A stretch of 15,042 nt of DNA from an uncultured Jannaschia sp. (lineage in GTDB: Bacteria; Pseudomonadota; Alphaproteobacteria; Rhodobacterales; Rhodobacteraceae). The notes below the pieces were generated by a model. It searched no databases. It was not told the DNA's origin and was given only the letters and a program-made list of their open reading frames with translations. The DNA lies in assembly GCA_937916365.1 (NCBI GenBank), contig CALFSY010000004.1:1-15042 (forward strand). Direction: 5' to 3'. A program made the position numbers and the translations under genes. Below are positions 14,011-15,042 of this stretch, piece after piece; positions within the stretch are counted from its first letter, which is position 1; every line of letters begins with the position of its first letter.

Positions 14011-14904
14011 TTACGCCTCCTCAGAATCGGGTTTTGCCAACGGATGGTTGTCAAACACCAGCGATTTCAACCGTTCATCCAAGACATGGGTGTAAATTTC
14101 CGTTGTTCCAATATCGGCGTGCCCCAAAAGCGTTTGGATAACCCGCAAATCCGCGCCGTTTTGCAAAAGATGGGTTGCAAACGCATGGCGCAGGGTGTGC
14201 GGGGTCACGGTATCGGGCGATATTCCGGCGCTCACCGCCAATTCTTTGATCAATGTGAAAAACCGAATGCGCGTAAGATGCCCCGATTTTCCACGCGATG
14301 GAAATAGATACAACGATGGCTTCGCGCCGGTTTCACGTTCGGCGGTGTTTTCCACCTCATCGCGGCAGGCCAGCCAAGCCTGCGCCGCCGTGCGCGCGGG
14401 CGGCGATAGCGGCACCATACGATCCTTCCCCCCCTTACCGCGCACCAAAATCATCCGTGGATCACCGCGCAGCGCCGCCACCGGTAGCGACACAAGCTCG
14501 CTCACCCGTAGGCCCGTGGCATATAAAATTTGCATCAAGCATGTGTTTCGCAGCCGCTCGGCCTCGGTGCGCCCATGGGTGCGCGCCGCCGCCAGCAATC
14601 GATCCACATCATCCATGTGCAATGTTTTCGGCAGCCGCTTGGCCGGTGGCGGGCCTTTGATGCCCAGGCTTGGGTTATCGTCGCGCCACCGTTCATCGTA
14701 GGCAAACCGATAAAGTTGCCTTAGCGCCGATAACCGCCGCGCACGTGTGGCCCGCGCCAAACCTTGCGCGTCAAGATGGGCAAGATAACGTTCCAATACC
14801 GCCCTATCCGCCGTGGCAAAGCCTACGTTTTGTCGTGCCAACCACCCCGCCGTATCTTGCAGATCACGGCCATAGGCCAACTGCGTATTCCACGCGGCCC
14901 CCAT
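14011..14904 (-). CDS. xerD: Site-specific tyrosine recombinase XerD (start uncertain, apparent frame conflict)
   Basis: XerD with XerC resolves chromosome dimers at dif under FtsK control. Numbered from the first in-frame ATG (14904), the catalytic set is R133 (TGLRVSEL), K157 (RGKGGKDRMVPL), H236 and R239 (TPHTLRHAFATHLL), H262 (LLGHADIG) and Y271 (TEIYTHV), with spacing as in E. coli XerD. The N-terminal SAM-like core-binding domain is present. However, homology clearly continues upstream of this ATG: the same frame reads WISTFLDAQAAE (14940-14905), the usual beginning of the family, yet no ATG, GTG, TTG or CTG occurs in that frame up to the window edge. An ATG at 14951 is one frame off. 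XerC is less likely given the overall pattern, but is not fully excluded. Confidence 0.9.
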   Translation of the reverse strand: MGAAWNTQLAYGRDLQDTAGWLARQNVGFATADRAVLERYLAHLDAQGLARATRARRLSALRQLYRFAYDERWRDDNPSLGIKGPPPAKRLPKTLHMDDVDRLLAAARTHGRTEAERLRNTCLMQILYATGLRVSELVSLPVAALRGDPRMILVRGKGGKDRMVPLSPPARTAAQAWLACRDEVENTAERETGAKPSLYLFPSRGKSGHLTRIRFFTLIKELAVSAGISPDTVTPHTLRHAFATHLLQNGADLRVIQTLLGHADIGTTEIYTHVLDERLKSLVFDNHPLAKPDSEEA

Positions 14905-14947
14905 TTCGGCGGCCTGCGCATCAAGAAAAGTGGAAATCCAGGTTATG

Positions 14948-15042
14948 TCATTTTGATCTGATATTGTTTTGCCCTGTGATGACGATGGAACCGGAGCCTG
15001 TGGGATCGCCGGTGCGCACGAGGGGTTTGCCGTTGATGGTGA
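14948..15042 (-). CDS. C-terminal fragment of a PAAR-like ORF (5' end outside window)
   Basis: The minus strand holds an open frame entering from the right edge and stopping at TGA (14950-14948). About 31 residues are visible, including INGKPLVRTGDPTGSGS and ITGQ. The NGKPxxRxGDPT pattern followed by a Gly/Ser-rich stretch resembles the repeating unit of PAAR-motif spike-tip proteins, which cap type VI secretion or phage-like tubes, but the fragment is too short for a firm call. Its TGA overlaps an ATG as ATGA (14951-14948), the usual sign of translational coupling to the next gene, here xerD. Confidence 0.4.
   Translation of the reverse strand, partial: TINGKPLVRTGDPTGSGSIVITGQNNIRSK

Overview
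The window reads as chromosomal housekeeping DNA from an alphaproteobacterium, most likely Rhodobacteraceae (Roseobacter-like, moderate GC). The basis is the gene content (trmFO with gyrA, gluQRS with hisI and a NifU-like scaffold, a YqaA-type DedA gene overlapping dsbB), the character of the proteins, and a GTTC-N7-GTTC site that matches the alphaproteobacterial LexA box. Genus-level placement is not possible from the sequence alone. There is no CRISPR array, insertion sequence or prophage block.

Left part (1-3900). The 3' half of recG runs off the left edge on the + strand. It is followed by a LexA-type operator (1065-1079), a short leader, and an unlisted-size 39-codon ORF (1140-1259) with an ideal Shine-Dalgarno and one hydrophobic segment. 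Next come a strongly self-complementary RNA region (1274-1396) and a rho-independent terminator (1402-1439). On the opposite strand, zwf and pgl form the first two steps of the oxidative pentose phosphate/Entner-Doudoroff route, converging on that terminator. Upstream of zwf lies tRNA-Gly(GCC) on the same strand.

Middle part (4009-10609). A NifU/IscU-like scaffold gene (-) diverges from hisI (+). hisI converges with a long minus-strand group running gyrA -> trmFO -> class I methyltransferase -> gluQRS, whose last stop codon overlaps the hisI stop. A textbook promoter (TTGCAT-17-TATAAT) precedes gyrA. The three genes after gyrA include two tRNA-modifying enzymes (T54 formation and Q34 glutamylation).

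Right part (10613-15042). dsbB and a YqaA/DedA-family membrane protein overlap by ATGA and diverge from tRNA-Leu(CAA), which has its own TTGACG-17-TAAAGA promoter. Beyond it, on the minus strand, come a MobA/MocA-like nucleotidyltransferase, a CNNM/CorC-HlyC transporter-like protein, xerD, and the tail of a PAAR-like ORF cut by the right edge. The xerD N-terminus shows an apparent one-base frame conflict with its expected start codon.

The best candidate for something undescribed is the compact SOS-type unit after recG: LexA box, membrane microprotein, structured RNA and terminator. It recalls in layout the Caulobacter SidA division inhibitor and the enterobacterial TisB/DinQ SOS peptides, though I see no sequence identity that proves either.
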